Below are positions 1 to 6,856 of a stretch of DNA of 18,026 nucleotides, in pieces. A model generated the notes under the pieces. It saw nothing but the letters and a program-made list of their open reading frames with translations, was not told the origin of the DNA and did not search any database. The stretch lies in contig DATFMH010000077.1 in NCBI GenBank assembly GCA_035267045.1, positions 1-18,026 on the forward strand, written 5' to 3'. Every line of letters starts with the position of its first letter. The stretch's first letter is position 1. Made by a program: the position numbers and the translations under genes. The stretch is from DATFMH01 sp035267045 (GTDB taxonomy: Bacteria > Bacteroidota > Rhodothermia > Balneolales > DATFMH01).

Positions 1-14
1 ATCAGCATGAAATA

Positions 15-1127
15 TTAACGACTCAAATCGCTTAAATATTTACTAAAAAGAATTAAACCCTCTTTTAAATAGTTCTTTTCGGCACCGAACCCAATTCTCA
101 GGTAGTGATCCATTCCAAAACAATCACCGGCTACCAGAAATACACTTTTGTCTTTCCGAAGTTGATTGGTTAATTCTGTTGAATTTATATCTATCTGATA
201 TTTGAAAAAGGCCATCCCTCCTGCTTTGGGTGGTATATATTCAAACATATTTTCCTGATCCTGCCAATCCTGTATGATATTTAAATTTTCACGCAAAATA
301 TTCCTGTTTCGATCTAATATATCCGATCGTTTATCGGGCTGTAAAGCCCTGACAGCTATTTCCTGACTCAAAACACTTGAGCTTATGGAAGTATAGTCTC
401 TGTGTGACCAACATTTTTCAATGATATCTTCGGGTCCTGCCAGCCAACCTATTCTCACACCGGGCAGAGCATATGATTTTGATAATCCACTGCATACAAT
501 GGTTTTATCATATAGATTCAGGAAGCTTTCCGTCTCCTTGCCGTCAAGTTCAGCTCCCCGGTACACCTCGTCAGCATAGATATAGGCGTCGAATTCACCG
601 GCAAGACCAATAATCGCCTCTATCGATTCTCTATTGAGAACAGAACCTGTTGGGTTGTTCGGATTGCAAACAACGATCATTTTTGTTTTTTCTGTTACGA
701 GGTCTTTAAGTTCCTGGATATCCGGCTGCCAATTTAATTCCTCATGTAACCGGAATGTATTAACAGTAACATTCATTGATCTTGCCAGGCCCCATATTTG
801 CAGATAATTGGGAATCATATACACTATTTCGTCCCCCACCTCCAAAAGTGTATGCATGGCAATAAAATTTGCCTCGGATGAACCGCTCGTCACCAGTATA
901 TTGGACGGTGTTTGATCCTCATACAAAGCAGCAATGACATTGCGTAATTCAATAGAACCGTTCGTTTGTCCATAGCCCAGACGCAGATTTAACAATTCTT
1001 CTAATTCTTCATCCTTGAATAATTCATTTAATGTATAAGGATGAATACCGCTTTCCGTCAAATTAAACGATACATGATTTTCCCAAATAGACTGTCTTCG
1101 TTCCAGTTCAAAAGTTTCTATCCACAT
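15..1127 (-). CDS. Aminotransferase class I/II, fold-type I PLP enzyme
   Basis: A 370-residue cytoplasmic PLP enzyme predicted to move an amino group between an amino acid and a 2-oxo acid. Visible landmarks are NPNNPTG at 155-161, ADEVY at 185-189 (Asp186 would hold the pyridine nitrogen, Tyr189 the PLP O3'), SGLSKSYALPGVRIGW at 213-228 with Lys217 as the Schiff-base lysine and Arg225 near the PLP phosphate, and HYLRIGFG at 341-348 with Arg344 as the likely substrate-carboxylate arginine. GYGQTNGSIELR at 51-62 and VTSGSSEANF at 79-88 are also typical. The length is usual for the family. On the minus strand AGGTAG lies about 5 nt before the ATG. The gene diverges from the dehydratase at 1217 across 89 bp, so the two may share control and act on related amino acids, but the substrate cannot be read from the sequence. 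The family assignment is firm. Confidence 0.92.
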   Translation of the reverse strand: MWIETFELERRQSIWENHVSFNLTESGIHPYTLNELFKDEELEELLNLRLGYGQTNGSIELRNVIAALYEDQTPSNILVTSGSSEANFIAMHTLLEVGDEIVYMIPNYLQIWGLARSMNVTVNTFRLHEELNWQPDIQELKDLVTEKTKMIVVCNPNNPTGSVLNRESIEAIIGLAGEFDAYIYADEVYRGAELDGKETESFLNLYDKTIVCSGLSKSYALPGVRIGWLAGPEDIIEKCWSHRDYTSISSSVLSQEIAVRALQPDKRSDILDRNRNILRENLNIIQDWQDQENMFEYIPPKAGGMAFFKYQIDINSTELTNQLRKDKSVFLVAGDCFGMDHYLRIGFGAEKNYLKEGLILFSKYLSDLSR

Positions 1128-1216
1128 AAAACTACCTAATGTTAATGTTTAACCGTCCTGAGCATTATATTACATCACTACAGGTTCTAAATTCATTAAA
1201 ATGATATACAAAATGT

Positions 1217-2167
1217 ATGGATATATTAGCAGAAATATTAAAAGCTGAGATCAGGATACGGTCACAAATACTTAAAACTCCCCTTTTGTATTCAAATTAT
1301 CTCAGTTCCCTAAGCGGTGGAGATGTTTACCTGAAATTAGAAAGTGAACAGGTTACCGGTTCTTTCAAAGCACGTGGTAGTTTAAATAAATTAATGTGGT
1401 TACAAGAATCCGGTATTGACAAAATAGCCATAACAGCTTCTACCGGAAACCACGGACTCGGTTTCGCACGTGCCCTTCGTTTATTAAATATGGAAGGTAA
1501 AATCGTTTTACCTCATAATGCCGTTTCTTCTAAAGTGGACGCCTTGAAATCGTATGGCGCAGAATTACTTTTCCACGGTGACGATTGTTTTGATTCGGAG
1601 ATGTTCGCCAAAGATTATGCCCGGAAACATGACATGGTTTGGGTCTCTCCCTACAATGATCCACAAGTAATTGGAGGGCAGGGAACAATTGCAATTGAAG
1701 CGGCTTCACAGGTTCAGGACATAGATAATGTATTTGCAACCGTTGGTGGTGGTGGCATGATATCGGGTATAGCAACATATCTTGATAAAGTCTCCCCAAA
1801 GACCAAGATTTATGGTTGTCAACCTGAAAGGTCCCCCGAAATGGCTTTGAGCGTTCAAACAGGAACACATCAAACCGTTGAACAAAAAGAAACCCTGTCA
1901 GACGGTTCTGCCGGTGGGTTTGAAGAAGATTCGATCACGTTCGGGATTTGTAACAACCTTATTGATGAATTTATCCTGGTATCGGAAGACGAAATTAAAT
2001 CCGGTATAAGGACCATGTTGACCAAGCACGGTAAGCTTGTAGAAGGAGCTGCCGGAGTAGCTATAGCCGCTTTTATGCTGAAAATAGAGCATTTAAAAAA
2101 TCAGACAAGTGTGATAGTAATATGTGGATCTAATATTTCTATCGATAAATTGAAATCTATTTTATAA
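1217..2167 (+). CDS. Threonine/serine dehydratase-like PLP enzyme (fold type II)
   Basis: A 316-residue member of the tryptophan-synthase-beta/threonine dehydratase fold, predicted to deaminate a hydroxy-amino acid such as threonine or serine to a 2-oxo acid plus ammonia. The PLP lysine is Lys51 in GSFKARG; STGNHG at 75-80 binds the substrate carboxylate; the phosphate-cradling GGGG is at 177-180; CGSN at 303-306 places Cys303 near the pyridine nitrogen. There is no C-terminal ACT domain, so it is the short catabolic or serine-racemase-like form rather than allosteric IlvA. Where serine racemases have a metal-binding Glu it has Gln202 (CQPERSPE), unlike the paralogue at 5566. No clear ribosome-binding site precedes ATG 1217. 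It diverges from the aminotransferase. EutB-type or racemase-type roles are alternatives. Confidence 0.9.
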   Translation: MDILAEILKAEIRIRSQILKTPLLYSNYLSSLSGGDVYLKLESEQVTGSFKARGSLNKLMWLQESGIDKIAITASTGNHGLGFARALRLLNMEGKIVLPHNAVSSKVDALKSYGAELLFHGDDCFDSEMFAKDYARKHDMVWVSPYNDPQVIGGQGTIAIEAASQVQDIDNVFATVGGGGMISGIATYLDKVSPKTKIYGCQPERSPEMALSVQTGTHQTVEQKETLSDGSAGGFEEDSITFGICNNLIDEFILVSEDEIKSGIRTMLTKHGKLVEGAAGVAIAAFMLKIEHLKNQTSVIVICGSNISIDKLKSIL

Positions 2168-2233
2168 ATGTTTTGTTTAATAACACAAACCAGATAGATT
2201 AATTAATCTTATGGTATATTTTATTGTTATAGG

Positions 2234-2263
2234 ACACTTTAACAACAAATACGAATAAAGTGT
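2234..2263. promoter_or_regulatory. Inverted repeat between dehydratase and secreted-protein gene
   Basis: ACACTTTA (2234-2241) and TAAAGTGT (2256-2263) are exact inverted repeats around a 14-nt loop, flanked by TATA on each side. There is no T tract, so a factor-independent terminator is unlikely. It could be a protein-binding site or a weak transcript hairpin upstream of the gene at 2319. Only the symmetry is directly seen. Confidence 0.3.
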
Positions 2264-2318
2264 TATAACCAGTTATTTGTCTTGTTATACTGACTGTTAA
2301 CCAAAATGTTAAATAGAT

Positions 2319-2978
2319 ATGCGTAAACTCATCTTACTTATCTCATTGTTATTCACCGCAACCGCTTTGATGGCCCAAACGAATCAACCAAAAAAACTCG
2401 AGTTTAAAGGAAAATTAGCCTCCGGTTGGTATTATCGCCTGGATCATACCTATGCCGGTAAAAAGGATTTCAATTTTAATAAAACGGGCTATGGATTTCA
2501 TTTTAAAGCTGATGCCATGGGAGCAGGCATCTATTACAATCCCGGTGAAGTCAAAACCGGTAATTACCAGATCACGGCAAAATTCGATCAGGTTACAAAA
2601 ACCCACCATGCCGAGGCATATGGGTTATTTATCGGTGGACAAAACCTTCAGCAATCCAATCAAAAATATATTTATTTTTTGGTACGGCAGGATGGTGATT
2701 ACCTGATTAAACGACGTGACGGTGCCGGAACATCGTTGTTGTCCGGCTGGACATCCTCTCCGTCCGTTAACAAAATGGATAAAAATGGTGAAACCGTAAA
2801 TACCTTAAGTATCAAGGTAGAAGGAGAAAAAGTTGACTTTATGAGTAATGGCAAACTTCTGAAGAGCATAAATAGAGCTGATTTGATGTCAACTGAAGGA
2901 ATTGTCGGATTCAGGCTGAACCATCACCTTGATTTGAAAATTAGTGACTACGAAGTTAAAGCGTTATCTAATAAATAA
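2319..2978 (+). CDS. Secreted protein, possible concanavalin-like/DUF1080-type fold
   Basis: A 219-residue exported protein. Residues 1-19 form a signal peptide (MRK, hydrophobic LILLISLLFTATAL, then AxA-like LMA before Q20), with no lipobox cysteine, so it is predicted to be released into the periplasm or outside. The mature part is rich in beta-prone segments with aromatic residues (GWYYRLDHTY, GIYYNPGEV, YIYFLVRQDGDYLIKRRDG, VEGEKVDFMSNGKLL) and ends with GIVGFRLNHHLDLKISDYEVK. That closing pattern recalls carbohydrate-binding or 3-keto-glycoside hydrolase (DUF1080-like) jelly rolls, but I see no catalytic residues I can name. It stands alone, with a strong terminator 43 nt downstream. Function unknown. 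Confidence 0.8.
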   Translation: MRKLILLISLLFTATALMAQTNQPKKLEFKGKLASGWYYRLDHTYAGKKDFNFNKTGYGFHFKADAMGAGIYYNPGEVKTGNYQITAKFDQVTKTHHAEAYGLFIGGQNLQQSNQKYIYFLVRQDGDYLIKRRDGAGTSLLSGWTSSPSVNKMDKNGETVNTLSIKVEGEKVDFMSNGKLLKSINRADLMSTEGIVGFRLNHHLDLKISDYEVKALSNK

Positions 2979-3020
2979 GAAGACAGTAGAGATAAACAAT
3001 TAGTTAGATTCGTTATTAAT

Positions 3021-3060
3021 AAAAAGGCGGGTATATATCTTTATTATACCTGCCTTTTTT
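3021..3060 (+). terminator. Factor-independent terminator after the secreted protein
   Basis: The 3021-3035 arm pairs with 3045-3059 around a 9-nt loop (GGCGGGTATA against TATACCTGCC, one G-T wobble), extended by A/T pairs and ending in a run of T. The A run on the left could also let it work on the other strand, but no minus-strand gene ends here. The rest of 3061-3290 is AT-rich with no gene seen and presumably holds the promoter of the kinase gene. Confidence 0.85.
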
Positions 3061-3290
3061 ATAGATCAATTTTTATAAAAATGAAAATTAACATCTTCTA
3101 AATAGTTTAAATCACATCTCATAAATAAGTCATTAATTTTAAAAGTCCCCCTATACAGTTATATATAAACCATCGAGTTCGTGAAAATTCATATTGTATC
3201 TATGCCTTTCTTTTCGCAAAATTAGTTTAATTAGATATTAATGTTACTAACTTGATGTTATGCTTTTGTAAGTGATTATCATCTGAGTAC

Positions 3291-3313
3291 ACCCGGCTTG
3301 AAACCAGACGGGT
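3291..3313 (+). promoter_or_regulatory. GC-rich leader hairpin before phosphofructokinase
   Basis: ACCCG (3291-3295) pairs with CGGGT (3309-3313) around a 13-nt loop, in otherwise AT-rich sequence, 15 nt before the GGAGAG ribosome-binding site of the start at 3341. It could sit in the 5' UTR and affect translation, or be chance. Short stem, low confidence. Confidence 0.25.
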
Positions 3314-3340
3314 TACATGAATCCTAATGGAGAGACTGCT

Positions 3341-4543
3341 ATGGCAAATACAAAAAAAATTAAAGGTGTTATTGGAATTCTTACTGGCGGTGGAGACGTA
3401 CCCGGATTAAATCCTGCAATACGAGCCGTAACTATCCGGGCATTACGAGAGGGGTATAAGGTAATTGGGCTAAGACGCGGATGGGCCGGCCTGATTGAAA
3501 TAATAAGGGATAAGAAAGCCGACAATAGTAAATGTTATCAAAGTCTGACATACGAAGTTGTTAATAAAGCAGGACGAACCGGCGGAACCTTTCTTCATAG
3601 CTCGAGAACCAACCCAAGCCGGGTTAAAAAGGCTTCCGTACCTCCGCACCTTCAGGAAAAGTATAATAAAGATGTAAATGATCTCACACCTGAAGTTTTG
3701 AAGAATCTTGAATATCTCGAAATTGACTACCTCATACCTATTGGTGGTGATGACACGCTGAGTTATGCCGTTCGTCTATACCAGGAAGGCGTTCATGTTG
3801 TTGCCATACCTAAAACAATGGATAATGACGTACCGGGAACCGATTACTGTATTGGATTTAGTACTTGTGTTACACGAACCATCAACATGACCAATGTTCT
3901 GCGAACGTCCGCAGGGTCTCATGAACGGATCCTTGTTATGGAAGTTTTTGGTAGATATGCCGGTTTTACAGCTATGTTGCCAACCATGGCCGGTTCCGCT
4001 AACAGATGTGTAATACCGGAATATAAATTTGATATTGAACAATTGACCGATTTACTCGTTTTCGATCGAAACAGTAATCCAAGTAATTATTCCGTTGTCC
4101 TCGTCTCGGAAGGTGCCATGTTCAAAGGCGGAGAAATGGTCTTCAAGAACAATCAAAAAGATGCCTTCGGACATGCTAAACTTGGCGGTATAGGTGATTT
4201 GGTTTCCAGCCGGATTAAAGAGTTATCCGCGAAATTTAATAACGGTAAAACCATTAATATCATCAATCAAAAATTAGGTTATCTGGTCCGGGGTGGTGAT
4301 CCTGATGCCATCGATTCCATTGTTCCTATGGCTTATGGTAACCTGGCTTTGGATTTGATCTTAAATAAGGTTCACGGTCGATTGGTCGTCCTGAAAAACG
4401 GTAGATACGATAATGTTCCGATCGATGTTGTCACCAGCAAGAAAAAAGGTGTTAACGTGAAGGAACATTATAATACCGAGCGGCTGCGGCCCTTCTATAA
4501 GAGTTTTGAGATGAAGCCCTTGTTCATCATGACCAGTGAGTGA
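3341..4543 (+). CDS. pfp: 6-phosphofructokinase, predicted diphosphate-dependent
   Basis: A 400-residue PFK-A family enzyme that phosphorylates fructose 6-phosphate to fructose 1,6-bisphosphate in glycolysis. The start at 3341 is preferred over the in-frame ATG at 3317 because GGAGAG (3329-3334) lies 6 nt before it. Motifs in 3341-based numbering: GGGDVPGLN 16-24, GGDDT 135-139, PKTMDND 157-163 with catalytic base Asp161, MEVFGRYAG 200-208, SEG 256-258 and LGYLVRGGDPDAID 312-325. ATP-dependent enzymes have Gly at E. coli positions 104 and 124; here these are Asp138 and Lys158, the pair known for PPi-using enzymes. This predicts a reversible, PPi-saving step. The family is certain; donor specificity is inferred from residues. 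A copy of the repeat element begins 15 nt after the stop. Confidence 0.93.
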   Translation: MANTKKIKGVIGILTGGGDVPGLNPAIRAVTIRALREGYKVIGLRRGWAGLIEIIRDKKADNSKCYQSLTYEVVNKAGRTGGTFLHSSRTNPSRVKKASVPPHLQEKYNKDVNDLTPEVLKNLEYLEIDYLIPIGGDDTLSYAVRLYQEGVHVVAIPKTMDNDVPGTDYCIGFSTCVTRTINMTNVLRTSAGSHERILVMEVFGRYAGFTAMLPTMAGSANRCVIPEYKFDIEQLTDLLVFDRNSNPSNYSVVLVSEGAMFKGGEMVFKNNQKDAFGHAKLGGIGDLVSSRIKELSAKFNNGKTINIINQKLGYLVRGGDPDAIDSIVPMAYGNLALDLILNKVHGRLVVLKNGRYDNVPIDVVTSKKKGVNVKEHYNTERLRPFYKSFEMKPLFIMTSE

Positions 4544-4555
4544 TATAAGTTTAAC

Positions 4556-4616
4556 AATCACTTTTGTCCGGAGTAAAAACGTAATTGAGTTGTTCAATGA
4601 ATTTTTAAAAGTGATT
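4556..4616 (+). terminator. Possible terminator for phosphofructokinase, partly built from the element tip
   Basis: AATCACTTTT (4556-4565) and AAAAGTGATT (4607-4616) are exact 10-nt inverted repeats followed by further T residues to 4620. The 41-nt loop holds a small ATTGA/TCAAT hairpin. The left arm overlaps the terminal inverted repeat of the mobile-element-like repeat, so the insertion may supply the stop signal. The long loop and AT-rich stem keep confidence low. Confidence 0.3.
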
Positions 4617-4805
4617 TTTTGGGGTAATGGAAGATGGGGATAATTCTATGAGTGGACACAGAGTGTCCGCCGGTTCGTTACGAGACAGAGTCTCGTAACG
4701 AGTTAACTACTTAACAACTTTAGTCTCTCATTTCCACATAATTTGACCAATCCACGTATAACTGGCCGATTTTTAAAGATTTTGAAATTTTATCGGACAA
4801 AAATG
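4559..4805 (+). mobile_element. MITE-like element, short copy (no transposase)
   Basis: The ends are CACTTTTGTCCG (4559-4570) and CGGACAAAAATG (4794-4805), imperfect terminal inverted repeats. They match the ends of the larger copy at 17315-17829: the left tip with flank AATCACTTTTGTCCGG matches 15 of 16 bases, and the right-end block 4767-4800 matches 17790-17823 at 29 of 34 positions without gaps. Inside, 4624-4728 matches the hairpin-bearing part of the larger copy: hairpin 1 at 4652-4670 (GTGGACAC, AGA, GTGTCCGC; one G-T pair) and hairpin 2 at 4676-4700 (CGTTACGAGAC, AGA, GTCTCGTAACG; perfect). It lacks the GC-rich CCGGG hairpin and the tandem duplication. There is no open frame of note. 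Flanks TTAACAAT and AGAACCAT agree at only 5 of 8 positions, so a target duplication is doubtful. Confidence 0.65.
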
Positions 4806-4885
4806 TAGAACCATTAGTAATTAATACCTCTTGCTCTCTTTGCTCCTACTGTGGCCATTGTGGTTGGTTATTATTCATGACCAAT

Positions 4886-4914
4886 AAAAAGGCCGGAAGT
4901 AATCCGGCCCTTTT
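4886..4914 (-). terminator. Terminator of the thioredoxin-like gene (possibly bidirectional)
   Basis: GGCCGGA (4891-4897) pairs with TCCGGCC (4903-4909) around AGTAA. On the minus strand the stem is followed by TTTTTATT; on the plus strand by CTTTTC. It lies 33 nt beyond the stop of the minus-strand gene ending at 4947. The stretch 4806-4885 before it shows no gene. Confidence 0.8.
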
Positions 4915-4946
4915 CAAACAGAAGCAATGATGCTTATCGAATTGGA

Positions 4947-5333
4947 TCAGTTTAGCAATTGTGAAAGTTTAGCTTCTTTCTGGGGGCCTACGAGAAATTC
5001 TTTTATAATACCATTTTCTACTACTACCGTCGATGGTGTTCCCATTACTCCGAATTTACGGGCAGTCGCCATATCACGTGTAATATCAATTTTATAAATA
5101 TTCTTCGCCTTTTTAGCATACTTATCCACAACCGGGGTCATGGGTTTACAAGCGGCACAACTTTGACTATAAAAATAAAACATGGCTTTTTTACCGCTTC
5201 CGACAATCTTTCCATATTTACCACCTAATTCTGGTGCCTTTTTACCCTTTTTAAATCTCATTTTAAGTACCATTCCGTATTGCAGGGCAAAAAACAATAC
5301 GACTATTCCAACGATGATATAAACGAATGTCAT
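4947..5333 (-). CDS. Membrane-anchored thioredoxin-like protein
   Basis: A 128-residue protein with one N-terminal membrane helix (about 3-21, YIIVGIVVLFFALQYG) followed by a basic stretch (KMRFKKGKK) and a thioredoxin fold. The redox motif is CAAC (Cys59, Cys62) in SQSCAACKPMTP, and the cis-proline is Pro100 in MGTPST. It is expected to reduce or exchange disulfides or serve a peroxide/repair partner. There are no acidic or basic residues before the helix and a strong positive cluster after it, so the positive-inside rule places the redox domain in the cytoplasm, unlike TlpA/ResA-type periplasmic thioredoxins. The gene is alone, with its own terminator, and diverges from the dehydratase at 5566. 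The partner protein is unknown. Confidence 0.88.
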   Translation of the reverse strand: MTFVYIIVGIVVLFFALQYGMVLKMRFKKGKKAPELGGKYGKIVGSGKKAMFYFYSQSCAACKPMTPVVDKYAKKAKNIYKIDITRDMATARKFGVMGTPSTVVVENGIIKEFLVGPQKEAKLSQLLN

Positions 5334-5481
5334 AATACTTATCTCTAATATGAATTATGATTATTATGCTCTATAGATATTAAACGATAATATATAATAT
5401 TATTATATCACAATATAGTTATTTATTAATATAAATAATAAAATTTTCATAGGGATCAACTGTAAATCCCTATCATTTAAA

Positions 5482-5509
5482 AGCTTTAACAATTTAAATT
5501 GATAAAGCT
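5482..5509. promoter_or_regulatory. 28-bp near-perfect palindrome, candidate operator
   Basis: AGCTTTAACAATTT (5482-5495) abuts AAATTGATAAAGCT (5496-5509); the two halves are reverse complements except at one position, with no loop. It lies 56 nt before the dehydratase start and 148 nt before the divergent thioredoxin-like gene. An unlooped palindrome in a divergent gap fits a dimeric regulator site better than a terminator. A smaller hairpin, AGGGAT against ATCCCT, lies just upstream near 5451-5473. Confidence 0.4.
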
Positions 5510-5565
5510 CTTATATTTTCCAATATCATTATGAATCTCATCAAATTAACCAGGGATAAAAAAAC

Positions 5566-6516
5566 ATGACGGATCTTCCTGATTTATCGCATATACAAAA
5601 AGCTCTGCACAGAATACAACCCTATACTCACCGGACCCCGGTATTGCGAAGTAAACAGTTTAATGAACGGGTCGGTGCGGATGTTTACTTTAAATGTGAA
5701 AATTTTCAAAAAATCGGCGCCTTTAAATTCCGGGGTGCCAGTAATACTGTTTTTTCACTTACCGATGAACAATCCATGAAGGGTGTTGCTACGCATTCAT
5801 CAGGCAATCATGCTCAGGCCGTTGCTCTTGCGGCCAGGATGCGGGGAATACCGGCCTACATTGTAATGCCAAGTAATGCCCCGAAAGTGAAGAAGGAAGC
5901 TGTTGCCGGTTATGGTGGCATTATCCATTACTGTGAATCGACATTGCAGGCCCGCGAAGATGTCCTGAATGATGTAGTGGACGAAACCGGGGCTTATTTT
6001 ATCCCCTCTTACGATGATAAACGAATAGTGGCGGGGCAAGGGACAGCAACACTTGAACTATTGGAAGACTATCCTGATTTGGACTATGTTTTAGCCCCTG
6101 TTGGTGGTGGCGGTTTACTTAGTGGAACTTCAATCGCAGCAAAAGGAATTAGATCAGCTATCAAAGTAATTGGCGCCGAACCAGAAACAGTAAATGACGC
6201 ATATCAATCTTTTAAATCGGGTAAATTACAGCCCGCAACCAATAATATGACAATTGCTGACGGCTTACGAACATCCCTGAGTGATCTCACTTTTTCGATT
6301 ATTTATAAAAACGCAGACGATATCATAACGGTCTCTGAATCTTCCATTATTAAAGCCATGCGTTTCATCTGGGTACGAATGAAAATTATAATCGAACCAT
6401 CCTCAGCCGTGCCGGTAGCTGTTTTGATGGATAATAAATTAACTGTTACGGGAAAAAAAGCAGGTATTATCATATCCGGCGGCAATGTTGATCTGGATAA
6501 ATTGCCCTGGCTGTAG
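5566..6516 (+). CDS. Serine racemase-like PLP dehydratase
   Basis: A 316-residue fold-type II PLP enzyme resembling serine racemase, threo-3-hydroxyaspartate dehydratase and short threonine dehydratases over its whole length. FKCENFQKIGAFKFRG carries PLP Lys54; HSSGNH at 77-82 puts Ser79 at the re-face catalytic serine (human Ser84); GGGG is at 180-183; SGGNVDL at 304-310 provides the pyridine-side serine. The divalent-metal site of human serine racemase (Glu210, carbonyl of 214, Asp216) is kept as Glu205, Val209, Asp211 in AEPETVNDAYQS. It could therefore eliminate water from L-serine, threonine or hydroxyaspartate, or racemize serine; sequence alone does not choose. AGGGA lies 9 nt before the ATG. 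It diverges from the thioredoxin-like gene and has no ACT domain. Its paralogue at 1217 is the same length but diverged. Confidence 0.92.
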   Translation: MTDLPDLSHIQKALHRIQPYTHRTPVLRSKQFNERVGADVYFKCENFQKIGAFKFRGASNTVFSLTDEQSMKGVATHSSGNHAQAVALAARMRGIPAYIVMPSNAPKVKKEAVAGYGGIIHYCESTLQAREDVLNDVVDETGAYFIPSYDDKRIVAGQGTATLELLEDYPDLDYVLAPVGGGGLLSGTSIAAKGIRSAIKVIGAEPETVNDAYQSFKSGKLQPATNNMTIADGLRTSLSDLTFSIIYKNADDIITVSESSIIKAMRFIWVRMKIIIEPSSAVPVAVLMDNKLTVTGKKAGIIISGGNVDLDKLPWL

Positions 6517-6653
6517 CTGGAATATATTGCACCTTATAACGTTATAAATAACAGACTGCTAATAAATTGTACTTGCTTTTAATCGGATATTATAGCTAAA
6601 TATTCTTAAGGGAATGGTACAAACAGGATTATTATCCGGAAAGGTTGTTTAAC

Positions 6654-6848
6654 ATGATTACACTTGATCTTGATACAAATGAAGTAACTGTACTAATTGA
6701 AGCACTTGAAAGTAGTATTTCTGAACTTAGAATGGAAATTGCTGATACCGACAGTTCCGCGTTCCGGGAAAAACTGAAAGAGAAAAAACGTATTTTAAAT
6801 CGAGTATTACATATTGTTGAAGGAAAAGAAGAAGATACGGCAGATTAA
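6654..6848 (+). CDS. Small helical protein of unknown function
   Basis: A 64-residue protein. The ATG at 6654 is chosen because GGAAAGG (6638-6644) lies 9 nt upstream; a TTG at 6645 directly touches that site. After a short strand-like start (MITLDLDTNEVTVL) the rest is charged and helical (IEALESSISELRMEIADTDS, then FREKLKEKKRILNRVLHIVE), suggesting a two-helix hairpin. The LRMEIADTDSxxFREKLK stretch looks like a widespread family of small uncharacterised bacterial proteins; this resemblance is from memory. The stop is 8 bp from the end of the converging ATPase gene, with no terminator between. No toxin partner or DNA-binding motif is visible. Confidence 0.75.
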   Translation: MITLDLDTNEVTVLIEALESSISELRMEIADTDSSAFREKLKEKKRILNRVLHIVEGKEEDTAD

Positions 6849-6856
6849 AGTATTCA

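Noticed and set aside
2736..2750. TTGTCCGG resembling the element tip inside the secreted-protein gene
   Set aside because: Short match in a coding region with no inverse partner nearby; chance.
4361..4597. Minus-strand frame across the end of phosphofructokinase
   Set aside because: Antisense to a strongly conserved kinase C-terminus and runs into the repeat element.
4652..4700. Hairpins read as factor-independent terminators
   Set aside because: No T tract follows either hairpin in any copy.
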